Source: a bacterium HR41 (GTDB taxonomy: Bacteria > Actinomycetota > Thermoleophilia > Solirubrobacterales > Thermoleophilaceae). From it: DNA of 6,505 nt. The notes below the pieces were generated by a model that saw only the letters and a program-made list of their open reading frames with translations, searched no databases and had not been told where the DNA came from. Location of the stretch: assembly GCA_002898855.1 (NCBI GenBank), contig BEIR01000077.1, positions 1 through 6,505 of the forward strand, read 5' to 3'. This document shows positions 5,538 through 6,505 of the stretch, piece by piece (within the stretch, counting starts at the first letter, position 1; each line of letters begins with the position of its first letter). A program made the position numbers and the translations under genes.

Positions 5538-5591
5538 CTCCCGTTCGCGCACCGCCCGTTACTCGGCCGTCCGCGCGAGCCCAAGCGGGAG
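5538..5591. terminator. Imperfect hairpin between convergent hydrolase and yggS
   Basis: CTCCCG at 5538-5543 pairs with CGGGAG at 5586-5591. After an asymmetric internal loop, CGCGC at 5546-5550 pairs with GCGCG at 5573-5577. The dyad fills the gap between the stops of two converging genes, so it could act as a bidirectional terminator. It has no T-tract on either side, and GC-rich sequence forms such dyads easily, so this is only a candidate. Confidence 0.28.
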
Positions 5592-5594
5592 CGG

Positions 5595-6239
5595 TCAGAC
5601 GAGCAGGGAGCTGCCCAAACGGATGATCGTGGCGCCCTCCTCGACCGCCACTTCCCAATCCTGGCTCGTACCCATCGAGAGCGTGCGCAGGCCGTGGCGT
5701 TCGGCTAGTTCGCGCAGGGCACGGAACCAGCGGCGGTTGCGCTCGGGGGTGTCGGCGAGCGGCGGCATCGTCATCAGCCCCGCGACCGGCACCGGACAGC
5801 GGGCTAGGAACTCACCGAGACGTTGGGGCGCAATCCCCGCTTTGCCCTCCTCGCCCGCGACGTTGACCTGCACCAGCACAGCACGTGCCGGGTAGCGCTC
5901 GAGCTCGCGTAGCACGGACTCGCTCGCCAGCGAGTGGATGAGGCGCACCCGCGGGGCGACCGTGCGCACCTTGCGGCTCTGCAGCACGCCGATGAAATCC
6001 CACTCGAAGAGCTCGCCGTGCGCCTCCTGTTTGGCGACGAGGTCCTGGGCACGGTTCTCGCCGACCAGGCGCACTCCCGCTTCGGCCAGCAGCGGCATCT
6101 GCTCGCAGGCGACGTACTTGGTCGCGACGAGAATCTCGACCTCACCCGGGTCGCGACCGAGCTCGGCGATCCGCTCGCGCACGCGCTCGAGGCGTGCGGC
6201 GACGCGGCGCGGATCGACGTCGTAGCGGCGCTCAGCCAC
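5595..6239 (-). CDS. yggS: YggS/YlmE-family PLP homeostasis protein
   Basis: A cytoplasmic, monomeric PLP-binding TIM-barrel protein (PROSC/YggS family) that keeps pyridoxal phosphate and some amino and keto acid pools in balance; no enzymatic activity is established for the family. From GTG 6239 the product has 214 residues, slightly short for the family (about 220-235). Motifs in order: EILVATKYV at 35-43 with PLP lysine K41, LVGENRAQD at 58-66, WDFIGVLQSRK at 80-90, IHSLAS at 101-106, VQVNVAGEEGKAGI at 123-136, GLMTMPPL at 154-161, LSMGTSQDWEVAVEEGA at 187-203 and RLGSSL at 207-212, the phosphate-binding end. The GTG overlaps the end of pgeF by 8 bases, implying coupling; the frame runs further upstream but over pgeF. 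The pgeF-yggS pair normally lies just before sepF, from which it is here separated by the hydrolase gene. Confidence 0.94.
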   Translation of the reverse strand: MAERRYDVDPRRVAARLERVRERIAELGRDPGEVEILVATKYVACEQMPLLAEAGVRLVGENRAQDLVAKQEAHGELFEWDFIGVLQSRKVRTVAPRVRLIHSLASESVLRELERYPARAVLVQVNVAGEEGKAGIAPQRLGEFLARCPVPVAGLMTMPPLADTPERNRRWFRALRELAERHGLRTLSMGTSQDWEVAVEEGATIIRLGSSLLV

Positions 6240-6505
6240 CGTCCCGCACCCGCTGTTTGACGACGAGCACACCCTGTCTGCCGGTGGCCGCGCCGTCACG
6301 TCGGTAGGAGAAGAAGCGCTCGCGCTCGCACGCTGTGCAACCACCGAGGCGCCGCACTTCGCGCACGCCGGCGGCACGCAACTGCTGTTCGCACACCACA
6401 GCAAGGTCGAGGCGGTCGCCGCGCACAGCGCCGTCGTAGCAGGCGAAGCGCGCCGCGACCTCGCCGCCGACGCGGTAGCAGCAGGGACCGATCCACGGCC
6501 CGATG
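6232..6505 (-). CDS. pgeF: PgeF/YfiH laccase-domain protein (C-terminal part only)
   Basis: A member of the multicopper-oxidase-like (DUF152, YfiH/YlmD) family, called peptidoglycan editing factor in E. coli, with purine nucleoside processing activity reported for homologues. Only the last 90 or so codons are in the window; the gene enters from beyond 6505 and ends at TGA 6234-6232. Reading inwards from the right edge the frame begins IGPWIGPCCYRVGGEVAARF, matching the family's GP.IGPCCYEVG metal-site motif with its cysteine ligand. It continues with LDLAVVCEQQLRAAGV and GGCTACERERFFSYRRDG followed by TGRQG, the conserved C-terminal CT.C...FFSYRRDG.TGR signature. It overlaps yggS by 8 bases. 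In Gram-positive bacteria ftsZ is often the next gene upstream, which would lie outside this window. Confidence 0.93.
   Translation of the reverse strand, partial: IGPWIGPCCYRVGGEVAARFACYDGAVRGDRLDLAVVCEQQLRAAGVREVRRLGGCTACERERFFSYRRDGAATGRQGVLVVKQRVRDGG

Noticed and set aside
6240..6404. 55-codon N-terminal extension of yggS
   Set aside because: It overlaps the conserved C-terminus of pgeF in another frame and is Cys/Ser-rich without resemblance to YggS.

Overview
The window is a GC-rich, densely packed stretch of chromosome, roughly two thirds G+C by eye. It suggests a motile actinobacterium. The gene order on the minus strand, pgeF-yggS-sepF-proC-yggT-lspA-rluD, is the tail of the division/cell-wall cluster as seen in Gram-positive bacteria. 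The YggS signatures (ATKYV, MGTSQDWEVAVEEGA) are of the actinobacterial type. Flagellin together with FliW and CsrA points to a flagellated deep-branching actinobacterium; Thermoleophilia is my best guess, not a demonstrated assignment.

Positions 1-1473, plus strand: the end of a flagellar locus, with fliW (5' end outside the window), csrA and a short flagellin of 269 residues. By analogy with Bacillus, FliW binds either flagellin or CsrA, and free CsrA represses flagellin translation. The flagellin leader has a Shine-Dalgarno GGA and a second GGA inside codon 4-5, each in the loop of a very small hairpin, as expected of a CsrA target. It also has an out-of-frame ATG that would start a 4-codon peptide.

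Positions 1482-4591, minus strand: transcribed in the order sepF, proC, yggT, lspA, rluD. SepF tethers the FtsZ ring to the membrane, ProC makes proline, YggT is a small membrane protein, LspA is the lipoprotein signal peptidase and RluD is an rRNA pseudouridine synthase. The last four are joined by 4-, 1- and (for one choice of rluD start) 4-base stop/start overlaps, so they are probably translationally coupled. The divIVA gene that often sits near yggT/lspA in Gram-positive bacteria is absent here. rluD converges on flagellin with only 8 bases between the stop codons.

Positions 4592-5531: a divergent spacer of about 109 bases, then a plus-strand alpha/beta-hydrolase. This gene interrupts the division cluster between sepF and yggS. 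It has a normal GxSxG serine and acid, but arginine where the catalytic histidine is expected.

Positions 5595-6505, minus strand: yggS (PLP homeostasis protein) and the C-terminal part of pgeF (peptidoglycan editing factor/laccase-domain protein), which overlap by 8 bases. pgeF runs off the right edge.

No tRNA, rRNA, CRISPR, insertion sequence or attachment site is visible. The window is mostly ordinary housekeeping; the points worth a second look are the flagellin leader, the catalytic-His-less hydrolase and the cluster architecture.
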